A DNA stretch of 9,483 bases. It comes from Myxococcales bacterium. Lineage in GTDB: Bacteria > Myxococcota_A > Polyangia > Polyangiales > Polyangiaceae. The notes under the pieces were generated by a model. The model saw only the letters and a list, made by a program, of their open reading frames with translations, made no database searches and had not been told where the DNA came from. Both the position numbers and the translations under genes were made by a program. The stretch lies in assembly GCA_013298325.1 (NCBI GenBank), contig JAAFHJ010000144.1, positions 1-9,483 on the forward strand. The letters run 5' to 3'. Below, piece by piece: positions 1-6,295 of this stretch. Within the stretch, counting starts at the first letter, position 1; the number at the start of each line of letters is the position of its first letter.

Positions 1-1737
1 CTCCGATCCGGCGCTTCGCTGGGCGGAGACGAAGTTGTTGAAATTCCGATTATTTCAACACACACCCACCGACCCACCGGGGCGCCTACGGCGCCTCCGA
101 GTCGCCGCTCGGCAACGGCGCCCGCGCCGCGGCCCCGCCCGAGCTACGGCCCGGGGAGCTACACTCCGCCGTCCGACCCGAAGCCGTCGACGCCGCCTGA
201 ATTTGGCGCGGAGGACTTCCTCTTCCACCTGCATCGCGGCAGCGCCCTCCTCGACACCGACCACGTCCACGAAGCCCGTGAGTCCCTCGAACGCGCCCTC
301 TCGCTGCGTCCACGAGATGCCCGTAGCCAGGATGCGCTCGCCGTCGTGTACTTTCGGCTTGGCCTCTACCCGCTTGCGATCGCGATCTACGAAAAGCTGA
401 TCGCCGAAGCGCCCGCGGTCCCTTCGTTTCGCGTAAATTTGGCGCTCGCCCACTTCAAGACCGGCCACCTCGAGCGGGCACGGGATCTTCTGCGCGACGT
501 CGTTTCCCGGGAACCCGGGCACGTTCGGGCAAACCGCTACCTCGGCCTGCTGGAAGAGCGGTTGGGGCAATTTGAGCGAGCGCGTGAGGCCTGGGAGGCG
601 GCTGGGGAAGTGGAGCGGGCGTCTCGGGCGCGCGCGCGGAGCTTGGTGCCGCCCGCGCTGAGCTACGCCCCGCCATCGCTACCGTCGGCCCCCCGCGCCG
701 CCCTCGCCGAACTCGCCGGCCAGGATTTGTCGTTTTCCGTCGCCGATCCCTCCTCCGAGCGCGGCGACGAGCGGACGCCATGGCGCGCGGTCGAACTCGG
801 ACGCGAACCCCGCGAAGACGACGCGCCGCGGAGCCTCCGCCCGGCCGATTTTTCTGAAAACTCAATCCCTTCCGGCCTCCACCTCCACGCGACGCCCGCA
901 CGCCGCACGATCGGCCCTGCTTCGCTCCCCGAGCGGCCGATTCCCCGCGACGAACCGACGGTGCTCGGCACGTGGTCGGCGATCGGCGACCTTCACGACT
1001 TCGCCGAGCCGGTGGTCGCGAAGGCTCCGCCGATGCCGCGCATCGAGACCGCCCCGTACCGTCCCGGCGGTGCTGCGGCGTATTCGGAAGAACATCGGTA
1101 CGTTGGAAGCACGAGTCCCCGCCCGACGTCCCGTCCGCCCCGGCTTGAAGACGAGGCCGACCCCCAGGCGTCGCGGCGATCGGACGGCAACGGTGCTGTG
1201 GAAATTCGCGAGGAGGTCGCGCGCTTCCGGTTCGTTGCCGGCGCTGTGGTACGCGCGGATGCGGCCCTCGCATATCCGTCTGAATCTTTTCGCCATTTTC
1301 GCTCCGAAGAGCCTGGCGCAGATGCTTGCATTGCACATGCAGTCCTCGCGGGCGACGGCGAGTTGATCGTCGGTGGGCGTGGGGGCGAGCGCCGGCTCGT
1401 TCGGATCGGCCACACCGGCGTCCGCGCGTGGGTGCGCGCCTCGACCCTCCTCGCCTTCGACGGGGAAGAGCACCCGCCCGTCGTCCCCCTCGCCGCCGGC
1501 TACGTCGCCCGGGGCGGCGCGACGACGCTCTTGGAGGCGCCGGGGCCGGTCCTCGTCCACCCCTTCGAAACGCCGATGGAAGTGCCCCTCGCTGGCGTCT
1601 TGGCGATCGTCGGGTGCTTTGAGGCGACCGCGTTGCCGGTCGACGCAAAAACGCCAACGCCGCGGAAGACGCTCCGCCTGGAGGGGGCCGGAACGGTCGT
1701 CTTCTGCGCACGCCTCGTGCGCGAGCGCCTCCCGTAG
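1..1737 (+). CDS. TPR protein with C-terminal AIM24-like domain (5' end outside window)
   Basis: The reading frame is open from base 1 to the TAG at 1735-1737 and shows 578 residues. No ATG or GTG occurs in frame before the GTG at 346, and that codon lies in the middle of a TPR helix, so the true start is left of the window. Visible residues about 20-68 are Pro/Ser/Arg-rich and probably disordered. Residues about 73-205 hold about four tetratricopeptide repeats with the usual small/aromatic spacing (for example ALAVVYFRLGLYPLAIAIYE). A low-complexity linker follows. From about residue 400 to the end, a beta-rich segment (GDGELIVGGRGGERRLVRI, WVRASTLLAFDGE, LRLEGAGTVVF) resembles AIM24/DUF124 domains. 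TPRs scaffold protein-protein contacts; the role of the AIM24-like domain in bacteria is not established. The TPR call is firm, the AIM24 call moderate, and no specific function can be given. pgsA follows 54 bp downstream. Confidence 0.85.
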   Translation, partial: LRSGASLGGDEVVEIPIISTHTHRPTGAPTAPPSRRSATAPAPRPRPSYGPGSYTPPSDPKPSTPPEFGAEDFLFHLHRGSALLDTDHVHEARESLERALSLRPRDARSQDALAVVYFRLGLYPLAIAIYEKLIAEAPAVPSFRVNLALAHFKTGHLERARDLLRDVVSREPGHVRANRYLGLLEERLGQFERAREAWEAAGEVERASRARARSLVPPALSYAPPSLPSAPRAALAELAGQDLSFSVADPSSERGDERTPWRAVELGREPREDDAPRSLRPADFSENSIPSGLHLHATPARRTIGPASLPERPIPRDEPTVLGTWSAIGDLHDFAEPVVAKAPPMPRIETAPYRPGGAAAYSEEHRYVGSTSPRPTSRPPRLEDEADPQASRRSDGNGAVEIREEVARFRFVAGAVVRADAALAYPSESFRHFRSEEPGADACIAHAVLAGDGELIVGGRGGERRLVRIGHTGVRAWVRASTLLAFDGEEHPPVVPLAAGYVARGGATTLLEAPGPVLVHPFETPMEVPLAGVLAIVGCFEATALPVDAKTPTPRKTLRLEGAGTVVFCARLVRERLP

Positions 1738-1739
1738 TT

Positions 1740-1763
1740 GGGGCGGCCGCAAATCGCCCCTTC
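1740..1763 (+). terminator. Possible weak hairpin terminator or attenuator between the TPR gene and pgsA
   Basis: Two bases after the TPR gene stop, GGGGCG (1740-1745) is the exact reverse complement of CGCCCC (1755-1760), with a 9-nt loop. TTC follows, but there is no long T tract. The stem is GC-only and short, so it could slow or partly stop transcription, or be chance in GC-rich DNA. Confidence 0.25.
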
Positions 1764-1780
1764 TGGAAGCGCAACCTGCT

Positions 1781-1785
1781 AGGAG
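1781..1785 (+). promoter_or_regulatory. Shine-Dalgarno site fixing the pgsA GTG start
   Basis: AGGAG lies 6 nt before the GTG at 1792. This strong site supports the GTG start, and so a hydrophilic N-terminal extension of about 33 residues, rather than a later start nearer the first membrane helix. Confidence 0.7.
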
Positions 1786-1791
1786 CGCCCC

Positions 1792-2637
1792 GTGGCACGC
1801 ACGCCCTCAAAAGCGGGGTCTTCTCGCGCAGATCGACCGGACGTCGCCGAACGGAAGCGCCGACGACGCTCGCTCGCAGAAGATGCCCTAAATATTCCGA
1901 ATTTGCTCACATTTGGGCGAATTCTGATGATCCCGTTGTGCCTCTGGTTCCTCCACCGAGGGACGCCGGAGGGCTGCTACTGGGCCGGCTTCGTGTTCAT
2001 GTTCGCGTCGCTGACCGACGCCCTCGACGGCTACCTGGCGCGAAAGCTCGGCGTCGTTTCGGTTCTGGGGAAGTTTCTCGATCCCCTCGCCGACAAGCTC
2101 CTCGTGATGGCGTGCCTCGTCGAGCTCGTGCCGATGGGGCGCATTCCCGGCTGGGCGACGGTCATTCTCCTCGCCCGCGAGCTCAGCATCACCGGGCTTC
2201 GCAGCGTCGCGGCGAGCGAAGGGGTCGTCATTGCCGCGGGCCAGGAGGGGAAGACGAAAACCGCCCTTCAAATGATCGGCCTCGTCGCGCTCATCGTCGG
2301 ATACCCGGTTCACCTCCAATATGCGGGGATCGACCTTGGAATCGTCGACCTGATTCGAATCGGTCAGGCGTTTATTTATCTTTCGCTCATCTTCTCGGTC
2401 ACAAGCGGCGTTCAATACGTACAGCTCTTTGGGGAAGCGGTCGACGCGAAGGAAAAGGCCCGCAAAAAGCCGCGTTCTAGCTCGATTCATCCGAAGCGGG
2501 AGCTGGAGGCGGGCGGAGGATCGGTCGGTTCATCCGTAGCAGACGGCGCCGAGAAGGGGCCGATCGTCCCGCGTCCGGCGCCGGTCCCCAGCGAGATCGC
2601 AACGCCGGCCGAAGCGCGCAACGCCGAAGAATCTTGA
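1792..2637 (+). CDS. pgsA: CDP-diacylglycerol--glycerol-3-phosphate 3-phosphatidyltransferase (PgsA)
   Basis: PgsA transfers phosphatidyl from CDP-diacylglycerol to glycerol-3-phosphate. It makes phosphatidylglycerophosphate, the committed step to phosphatidylglycerol and cardiolipin, in the inner membrane. The full CDP-alcohol phosphotransferase signature is visible: D76-x2-D79-G80-x2-A83-R84-x8-G93-x3-D97-x3-D101. It is preceded by the typical PgsA opening NIPNLLTFGRILMIPL at residues 34-49. Several hydrophobic segments follow (for example VILLARELSITGLRSVAAS and IGLVALIVGYPV). At 281 aa it is longer than usual PgsA proteins (about 180-200 aa). The excess lies in a basic N-terminal stretch (about residues 1-33, including KRRRR) and a low-complexity C-terminal tail of about 65 residues rich in Lys, Ser, Pro and Ala. 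The GTG start is backed by AGGAG at 1781-1785. Family assignment is firm; choosing PgsA over other CDP-alcohol transferases rests on the N-terminal motif and the LARELSITGLR segment. Confidence 0.93.
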   Translation: MARTPSKAGSSRADRPDVAERKRRRRSLAEDALNIPNLLTFGRILMIPLCLWFLHRGTPEGCYWAGFVFMFASLTDALDGYLARKLGVVSVLGKFLDPLADKLLVMACLVELVPMGRIPGWATVILLARELSITGLRSVAASEGVVIAAGQEGKTKTALQMIGLVALIVGYPVHLQYAGIDLGIVDLIRIGQAFIYLSLIFSVTSGVQYVQLFGEAVDAKEKARKKPRSSSIHPKRELEAGGGSVGSSVADGAEKGPIVPRPAPVPSEIATPAEARNAEES

Positions 2638-2682
2638 AAATCTCGGATTGAGTCACCCGCTACTTCGGAGTACGCGACCGCC

Positions 2683-3087
2683 ATGGCTTTTCTCGTTTCC
2701 CGCTCGGCCCTTTTCCGTTCGCTCGGCGTCGCCGTTGCCCTCTCGCTCGTCGCCGCCGCGCCGGGCTGTTCGCGGCAAGCAGAAGGGGATCGCTGTGATT
2801 CCCAGAACGGAAACGCCGACTGCGAAGACGGCCTCGTCTGCCGAACGGCCGGCTCGCTGAACGCCCCGTCCGACGTCTGCTGCCCGGCAACCGGCGAGGC
2901 GACGACCACCGCCTGCCGCGGGCAGTCGCAGGCCGGACTCGACGCCGGCATCCCCGACACTGGTGCGACGACAACCGACGCCGGCACCGATACCGGTTCC
3001 CAAGACGCCGGCGCCGTCGACAGCGGCCAGGATGCGGCCCCCGCCGCCGACAGCGGGGCGATTTCCGACGCCGCGACGAACGGCTGA
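2683..3087 (+). CDS. Small Cys-rich lipoprotein with Asp/Gly/Ala tail
   Basis: This 134-aa protein has a signal peptide: a basic/hydroxylated start, the hydrophobic core LGVAVALSLVAAA, then APGC with Cys29 as the probable lipidated residue. Pro at -2 makes the lipobox imperfect. The mature part has six further cysteines at 38, 47, 53, 66, 67 and 78 in the pattern C-x8-C-x5-C-x12-CC-x10-C, an even number compatible with three disulfides in the periplasm or at the surface. From about residue 86 it is a low-complexity tail of repeated DAG, DTG and DSG triplets, a style common in myxobacterial lipoproteins. The ATG at 2683 has GGAG at 2667-2670, a rather long 12-nt spacing. A FliQ/SctS-like gene starts one base after the stop, suggesting co-transcription. 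Function is unknown; the DAG/DTG tail may be a flexible surface spacer (inference). Confidence 0.75.
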   Translation: MAFLVSRSALFRSLGVAVALSLVAAAPGCSRQAEGDRCDSQNGNADCEDGLVCRTAGSLNAPSDVCCPATGEATTTACRGQSQAGLDAGIPDTGATTTDAGTDTGSQDAGAVDSGQDAAPAADSGAISDAATNG

Positions 3088-3088
3088 A

Positions 3089-3349
3089 GTGCCAACGCTG
3101 CTCGCCGAAGCGGGGCTTCACGCCGCTCAGCTTGCCCTCCTTCTGTCGGTCCCTTTTGTGGTGGCCGGGCTAGCAGCCTCCGTCCTTTCGGGAGTCATTT
3201 CAGCGGTTTTTGGCGCCGACGACCCGTCGATTCAACAGTTTCCGCGCCTCGCCCTCGTCGGCGGGGCCGTCGTGCTGCTCGGGGCGGCGGTCGGACGCGT
3301 CGTCGTCGGCTTTGCGCGCGAGATCTTCGGGCTTATCGGTGGTGGTTGA
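3089..3349 (+). CDS. FliQ/SctS-family type III export apparatus protein (orphan)
   Basis: Starting at the GTG one base after the lipoprotein TGA, the frame gives 86 aa, the normal length of FliQ/SctS (about 86-90 aa). It has two hydrophobic helices, about residues 14-36 and 52-74, with a short polar turn between (GADDPSIQQFPR). By recalled comparison with E. coli FliQ, an N-terminal amphipathic stretch leads into helix 1 carrying a Pro near residue 22. The turn ends in a Ser/Thr-Ile/Leu-x-x-Phe-Pro-Lys/Arg pattern before helix 2, and both patterns are present here. FliQ/SctS assembles with FliP/SctR and FliR/SctT into the inner-membrane export gate of flagella or injectisomes. None of those partners is in the window, which is odd. 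The frame can be extended upstream to 2963, but that part runs inside the lipoprotein gene and is compositionally unlike a protein start. No clear ribosome site is seen, so coupling to the lipoprotein is likely. An unrelated small two-helix protein is the alternative. Confidence 0.72.
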   Translation: MPTLLAEAGLHAAQLALLLSVPFVVAGLAASVLSGVISAVFGADDPSIQQFPRLALVGGAVVLLGAAVGRVVVGFAREIFGLIGGG

Positions 3350-3388
3350 CCGCTCGATGGCCGTTTGCTAGCCGGCGAGTGAACGCAA

Positions 3389-3408
3389 CTGAATGACGGT
3401 TCATTCAG
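3389..3408. promoter_or_regulatory. Predicted FadR/YsiA-type operator upstream of the TetR gene
   Basis: An inverted repeat with 8-bp perfect arms, CTGAATGA (3389-3396) and TCATTCAG (3401-3408), surrounds a 4-bp centre, CGGT. The inner 7-bp arms TGAATGA/TCATTCA and the 4-bp spacing equal, as I recall it, the B. subtilis FadR (YsiA) box TGAATGA-NTAN-TCATTCA. The site ends 9 bp before the ATG of a TetR protein that itself resembles FadR/YsiA. Negative autoregulation, relieved by long-chain acyl-CoA, is the natural reading, and the genes behind it would be controlled too. A weak candidate promoter is TTGCTA (3365-3370), an 18-bp spacer, then CTGAAT (3389-3394), which would place the operator across the -10 box. 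Confidence 0.8.
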
Positions 3409-3417
3409 CCCCCTGCC

Positions 3418-4134
3418 ATGAACGCCGCCCCTCCCAAACGCCGCTCGAAGAAGGTTGCCTCTCCGGCGGCGGAAGCCAGAGACGCGAACGCGAGTTCCTC
3501 GCCGGAAACCGCGGCGCGGGGTCGCGGAGACAAGCGGGAGCGAATCCTCGCCGCGGCCGTTTCCACGTTCGCCCAGCACGGCTTCTTTTCGACGCGCGTT
3601 TCTGACGTGGCCAAAGCGGCCGGCGTCGCCGACGGGACGATTTACCTGTATTTTACATCAAAGGAAGATCTTCTCCTCTCCCTGTTCCAGGACCGCCTCG
3701 ACAAGCTCCTCGCGTACATGAAGAAGGAACTCGGGCGCTTGCCCGATCCGAAGACGCGCTTGCGGGCAGTCATCGAGCTCCAGCTTGGGCTCCTCGAAAA
3801 CCAGCGGGAGCTCGCCGAAGTCATCACGGTGACGCTGCGGCAGTCGTCGCGCCTCGTGAAGGAGAACGCGACGCCGCTGTTCGCCGCCTACCTGGATGCG
3901 ATCGCGACGGTGATCCAGGAAGGGCAGCGCGACGGCTCTTTTCGCAAGGATGTAAGCCCATTTACGATGGCGCGCGCCATGTACGGCGCCCTGGACGGCA
4001 TCGCGCTTACCTGGGTCCTCGGAAAAGCCGACCGCGGCGGACTAAAGCGGGCCGCCGCCCAGATTGCAGGCGTCTTCCTGCGCGGTCTTGAGGTCGATCC
4101 AGAAGCCGGCGAAGAGCCGACCGTCGCGCCATGA
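3418..4134 (+). CDS. TetR/AcrR family repressor, FadR(YsiA)-like
   Basis: This 238-aa regulator starts with a basic, disordered extension of about 37 residues. The TetR DNA-binding domain follows at about residues 38-85: RERILAAAVSTFAQHGF, then the helix-turn-helix around 59-80, ending in the TetR hallmark GVADGTIYLYFTSKEDLL. The C-terminal ligand-binding domain carries LRQSSRLVKEN (from 140) and MYGALDGIALTWVLG. By memory these match B. subtilis FadR/YsiA (GVADGTIYLYF, LRQSN, a similar TWVM segment). That protein represses fatty-acid degradation genes and is released by long-chain acyl-CoA. The operator type just upstream agrees. No Shine-Dalgarno site precedes the ATG; the leader is GCCCCCTGCC, so initiation may be leaderless or use an unusual site. 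Its stop overlaps the epmA start (ATGA, 4131-4134), so it heads the epmA-moeA-moaC-moaE run. The family is firm; the acyl-CoA ligand is inference. Confidence 0.9.
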   Translation: MNAAPPKRRSKKVASPAAEARDANASSSPETAARGRGDKRERILAAAVSTFAQHGFFSTRVSDVAKAAGVADGTIYLYFTSKEDLLLSLFQDRLDKLLAYMKKELGRLPDPKTRLRAVIELQLGLLENQRELAEVITVTLRQSSRLVKENATPLFAAYLDAIATVIQEGQRDGSFRKDVSPFTMARAMYGALDGIALTWVLGKADRGGLKRAAAQIAGVFLRGLEVDPEAGEEPTVAP

Positions 4135-5057
4135 AGCGCCTCGACGTCCGGGCGCGCGTTCTTCGCGAGCTCCGTTCCTTTTTCGAGGCGCGCGGTTTTC
4201 TCGAGGTGGAGACGCCAACGTTGGTCCCGAGTCCGGGGATGGACGTTCATCTTGCCGCCTTTGAAAGCGACGGTCCGGCGAGTCTTCGCTATTTGATTAC
4301 CTCGCCTGAATATCAAATGAAGCGCCTCCTTGCTTCCGGATATTCACAAATATTTCAAGTAGCTCGCGCGTTTCGTAAGGACGAATCGGGCGGGCGACAC
4401 AATCCAGAATTTACCCTCGTCGAGTGGTACCGCGCCCACGCGGGGTGGGAAGAGGTGCTCGCAGATACCGAGCAACTCATTGCCAAAGTCACCGGCGGTA
4501 TCGTCCATCTCGGCGCGACGGCGTGGGGGCCGGCGCGGAGCGTTCGTTGCCTGCCGCCCTTCCGGCGCATTCCGGTGCTGAGCGCGTTCGCCACCTGGGG
4601 GGGCGTGACCGCCGAAGAGGCGCTCCACCTCGCCGAAACCGACGAAGATCGCTTCTATTTCCTGCTCGTCGATCGCGTAGAGCCGGCGATCGCCGCCCTC
4701 GACGAAGCCATTGTGCTCTGCGACTACCCGGCGACCCAGGCGAGCCTCGCCCGCAAGAAGCCGGAAGATCCGCGCCTTGCCGAGCGCTTCGAGATCTACG
4801 TCGCCGGCGTGGAACTCTGCAACGGGTTCGGCGAACTTGTCGACCCCGTCGAACAGCGCAATCGCTTCGAGCTCGACCAGCAAGCGCGGGCCGAGCGTGG
4901 CCTCCCTGTCTACCCGATCGACGAAAAATTTCTGAAAGATCTCGAGAAGATGCCCGCTGCGGGCGGCAACGCACTTGGCGTCGATCGGCTGGCGGCACTC
5001 GTCGCAGGCACGACGAGCATCGACGCGGTGCTTGCCTTCCCCGCAACCGAGCTATGA
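4131..5057 (+). CDS. epmA: EF-P lysine (beta-lysine) ligase EpmA (GenX/YjeA/PoxA)
   Basis: EpmA is a class II lysyl-tRNA-synthetase-like enzyme. It activates (R)-beta-lysine with ATP and ligates it to a conserved lysine of elongation factor P, which helps ribosomes through polyproline stretches. The 308 aa cover only the catalytic core (E. coli EpmA is 325 aa) and lack the anticodon-binding domain of LysRS. Motif 1 is around 23-41 (FLEVETPTLVPSPGMDVHL). Motif 2 is at 75-100, with R79, R82 and the stretch RHNPEFTLVEWY. Motif 3 is GNALGVDRL at 279-287. Ala281 aligns with E. coli Ala298, the position that separates beta-lysine-using EpmA from alpha-lysine-using LysRS, which has Gly there. It shares an ATGA overlap with the tetR gene, and moeA starts 7 bp after its stop. 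Neither efp nor epmB is nearby, so beta-lysine supply cannot be judged here. Confidence 0.92.
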   Translation: MKRLDVRARVLRELRSFFEARGFLEVETPTLVPSPGMDVHLAAFESDGPASLRYLITSPEYQMKRLLASGYSQIFQVARAFRKDESGGRHNPEFTLVEWYRAHAGWEEVLADTEQLIAKVTGGIVHLGATAWGPARSVRCLPPFRRIPVLSAFATWGGVTAEEALHLAETDEDRFYFLLVDRVEPAIAALDEAIVLCDYPATQASLARKKPEDPRLAERFEIYVAGVELCNGFGELVDPVEQRNRFELDQQARAERGLPVYPIDEKFLKDLEKMPAAGGNALGVDRLAALVAGTTSIDAVLAFPATEL

Positions 5058-5064
5058 AGGCGGA

Positions 5065-6291
5065 ATGCCTTCTCCGGAACCGCTCCCCTTTGATGCGGCG
5101 CTGACGCGGCTCCTGGCCGAGGTCTCACCGCTTGCCGTCGAGACGCTTCCCCTCGCCGAGGCGGCCGGGCGACGGCTCGCCGGAGCGGCACGGGCCCGCG
5201 GTCCCCTGCCCGCGTTCGACCACGCGACCATGGATGGCTTCGCGCTGCGAGCTTCCGAATTCGTTGCGGAAACACCGATGCCCCTCCATGGTGAGGCGCG
5301 AGCGGGACGGGCGGCGCCCCCCCTTCGACCGGGGCACGCCATGCGTATCTTTACCGGCGCGCCACTTCCGGCGGGGGCCGATGCAGTCGTCGCCCAAGAG
5401 GATGCAACATACACCGACTCATCCGTGTATTTTGCATCTTCTGCCCAGGGCGTCGTGCCGGGGAAGTTCGTGCGCGCCCGCGGGAGCGAACTTGCCGAAG
5501 GGGCCGACGCGGCGCCGACAGGCTGTGAAATCGGGCCCGGTCTCCTCGCGCTTCTGGCGCTGCTAGACCATGGAAATGTTTCTGTATATCGCCGGCCGCG
5601 CGTCGTCGTTGTGCCGACGGGAGATGAACTTCGCGCGCCCGGTTCAACGCCCTGGGCCGGGTCGATCCCTGAAGCGAACGGCGCCATGATCGCCGCCATG
5701 GCCCGTGGAGTCGGAGCGGAAGCCTCGGTCGCCCCGATCGCGCGCGACGACCGCGACGCGACCCTTGCCGCTCTTTCCGACGCCCTCCGTGACGCCGACC
5801 TCGTCGTCCCGATCGGCGGCGTGAGCGTTGGCGATCACGACCACGTCCCTGCCGCCCTCGATGCGCTCGGCGTCAAACGTGTATTCTACAAGATCGCGAT
5901 AAAGCCTGGAAAACCGCTTCTTTTCGGGACGCACGTCGCCAGCGACGGACGCATGGCCCGCGTCCTTGCGCTCCCCGGAAACCCGGCATCCGCGTTTGTG
6001 ACGTTCTTCCTTTTCGGGCTGCCGCTCCTCCGCGCGCTGGCCGGCGCCCCCTCCCCGCGCCCGACCCCACGAAAAGCGACGCTCCGTCAGGCGGTGCGCC
6101 ACGCGACCGGACGCCTCGAATTTCTTCGCGGATTCCTCCACGACGACGGGACCGTCGAGACGCTCGCCGCCCAGGCGAGCGGGGCCGCAACAAGCCTCGC
6201 TGCCGCCAACGCGCTCCTTGCAATGCCGGCCGAACTTGCTGAACTTGCTGCAGGTTCGGCCATCGACGTCTACCCTCTTTCCACCCGGTGA
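5065..6291 (+). CDS. moeA: Molybdopterin molybdenumtransferase MoeA
   Basis: MoeA inserts molybdate into adenylylated molybdopterin to give active Mo cofactor in the cytoplasm. From the ATG at 5065 it is 408 aa, the usual length. The frame is also open upstream, but that part overlies epmA and has no MoeA character. Family landmarks: HATMDGFAL at 53-61 with Asp57; PTGDEL at 184-189 with Glu188; GGVSVGDHD at 251-259 with Asp259; KIAIKPGKPLLFG at 277-289; LPGNPASAFVTFF; and a short C-terminal domain IV including RLEFLRGFL. The loop usually written G-E-D is GSEL here (140-143), a mild deviation. It begins 7 bp after epmA; AAGG at 5057-5060, overlapping the epmA stop, is the only ribosome-site candidate and sits close. 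moaC follows after 4 bp. An unusual inverted repeat lies inside the gene at 5397-5442. The partner MogA/MoaB, which adenylates molybdopterin, is not in the window. Confidence 0.95.
   Translation: MPSPEPLPFDAALTRLLAEVSPLAVETLPLAEAAGRRLAGAARARGPLPAFDHATMDGFALRASEFVAETPMPLHGEARAGRAAPPLRPGHAMRIFTGAPLPAGADAVVAQEDATYTDSSVYFASSAQGVVPGKFVRARGSELAEGADAAPTGCEIGPGLLALLALLDHGNVSVYRRPRVVVVPTGDELRAPGSTPWAGSIPEANGAMIAAMARGVGAEASVAPIARDDRDATLAALSDALRDADLVVPIGGVSVGDHDHVPAALDALGVKRVFYKIAIKPGKPLLFGTHVASDGRMARVLALPGNPASAFVTFFLFGLPLLRALAGAPSPRPTPRKATLRQAVRHATGRLEFLRGFLHDDGTVETLAAQASGAATSLAAANALLAMPAELAELAAGSAIDVYPLSTR
5397..5442. repeat. Imperfect inverted repeat (long hairpin) inside moeA
   Basis: GATGCAA-C-ATACAC (5401-5414) faces GTGTAT-T-TTGCATC (5425-5438), giving 13 of 14 paired bases around a 10-nt loop (5415-5424). 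The stem extends outward through a G-T wobble (5400/5439) and three further pairs (5397-5399 with 5440-5442). The arms are notably A/T-richer than the surrounding moeA sequence. The encoded residues are about 111-126 of MoeA, in a variable part of the protein. Confidence 0.75.
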
Positions 6292-6295
6292 TCCG

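Noticed and set aside
346..348. GTG at 346 as the start of the TPR gene
   Set aside because: The frame is open back to base 1, and TPR helices (DFLFHLHRGSALLDTDHVHE and following) precede it, so this Val is internal.
455..1810. A long minus-strand open frame (451 codons) opposite the TPR gene, plus another at 862-1752
   Set aside because: The predicted proteins are extremely Arg/Pro-rich without domains, as expected from the antisense of GC-rich coding DNA. The plus strand carries recognisable TPR and beta-rich domains.
3354..3378. Possible terminator hairpin after the FliQ-like gene (CTCG...GGC...GCC..CGAG)
   Set aside because: The stem is interrupted by mismatches and has no T tract.
4975..5064. 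Upstream extension of moeA starting inside epmA
   Set aside because: The extra 30 residues overlie the epmA 3' end and are unlike MoeA; the ATG at 5065 gives the standard length.
5397..5442. In-frame palindromic element inserted into MoeA
   Set aside because: The protein region matches E. coli MoeA in length to within about two residues by recalled alignment, so a pure insertion is unlikely; it is kept as an unexplained inverted repeat instead.
6232..6249. Tandem 9-bp repeat GAACTTGCT inside the moeA 3' end
   Set aside because: Only two copies, encoding an Ala/Glu/Leu helix; it looks like ordinary coding repetition.
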